DNA of 5,325 bases from NCBI GenBank assembly GCA_946545675.1, contig CAMNNR010000088.1, positions 1 to 5,325 on the forward strand. The letters are read 5' to 3'. The stretch comes from an uncultured Thermoplasmata archaeon. GTDB taxonomy: Archaea; Thermoplasmatota; Thermoplasmata; Methanomassiliicoccales; Methanomethylophilaceae. Position numbers and translations under genes: made by a program. A model generated the notes under the pieces. That model was given only the letters and a program-made list of their open reading frames with translations. It had not been told where the DNA came from and searched no databases. Shown piece by piece: positions 5,148 through 5,325 of the stretch. Each line of letters opens with the position of its first letter. Within the stretch, counting starts at the first letter, position 1.

Positions 5148-5325
5148 TTACCTGTCTTCATCCATGAAGATGTCGTCAGCGTCCTCGGATTCCCTGGGGG
5201 CCTGCTTGATCTTATTGGCTTTCTGACTCTCTTCATAGAGCTGGCGAACCTTGTCCATCAAGGCATCCTTGGCGGCCTGTTCCACCGTGGTCGCGGCGAC
5301 TTCAGCAAGGTATTCTGCGAGGAAG
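5148..5325 (-). CDS. C-terminal end of an unidentified protein
   Basis: The minus-strand frame enters at the right edge and gives 58 residues before TAA (5150-5148); the start is outside the window. The visible part is helical and charged (FLAEYLAEVAATTVEQAAKD, then KVRQLYEESQKANKIKQ) and ends in an acidic tail (ESEDADDIFMDEDR). GC-rich third positions and a sustained open frame support it as real coding sequence. It runs in the same direction as the recombinases, 84 bases upstream of them, but they have their own promoter. The fragment is too short to assign a family. Confidence 0.65.
   Translation of the reverse strand, partial: FLAEYLAEVAATTVEQAAKDALMDKVRQLYEESQKANKIKQAPRESEDADDIFMDEDR

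Overview
The window most resembles a chromosomal or mobile-element segment of an archaeon. The best guess is a host-associated methanogen of the Methanomassiliicoccales (Thermoplasmatota), although that is an inference. The reasons are TTTAAATA-type or TATATA boxes about 25-60 bases upstream of starts instead of -35/-10 pairs, one gene that looks leaderless, Shine-Dalgarno matches to the AGGAGGTGATC anti-SD complement, and secreted proteins with Listeria-Bacteroides (InlB B-type) repeats. No stop codon of a proposed gene is TAG (six TGA, one TAA), as expected in a pyrrolysine-using lineage but far from proof.

Bases 1-2595, minus strand: a tight operon of three predicted exported proteins, read from a TATA box at 2588-2595. 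The order is a small secreted beta-rich protein (2484-1993), a 382-residue secreted protein with an Ig/PKD-like C-terminus (1996-848, ATGA overlap with the gene before it), and an InlB-repeat protein with a C-terminal membrane segment (841 to beyond base 1). The operon is mosaic: the middle gene is strongly AT-rich, while the last gene and the extreme 5' end of the first are GC-rich.

Bases 2596-3236: a 218-base intergenic region with overlapping small inverted repeats, then a plus-strand gene for a 127-residue coiled-coil protein with its own promoter, SD and a strong intrinsic terminator.

Bases 3251-3381, minus strand: a 33-residue single-span membrane protein, easily missed, with a TATA box placed so that the mRNA would be leaderless.

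Bases 3389-5126, minus strand: two tandem, translationally coupled, compact serine recombinases (259 and 296 residues). Both have an intact catalytic domain and a Recombinase domain, but no room for the zinc-ribbon/coiled-coil end of large serine recombinases. Their promoter is followed by a perfect 7-bp-arm inverted repeat in the leader that overlaps the probable ribosome site. At the right edge is the C-terminal end (58 codons) of an unidentified protein.

The most notable possibility is that the recombinase pair forms a hetero-oligomeric site-specific recombination module, comparable in arrangement to ccrA/ccrB of staphylococcal SCC elements, next to a compositionally mosaic surface-protein operon. 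The sequence shows the pair and the mosaicism; a functional link between them is only inferred.
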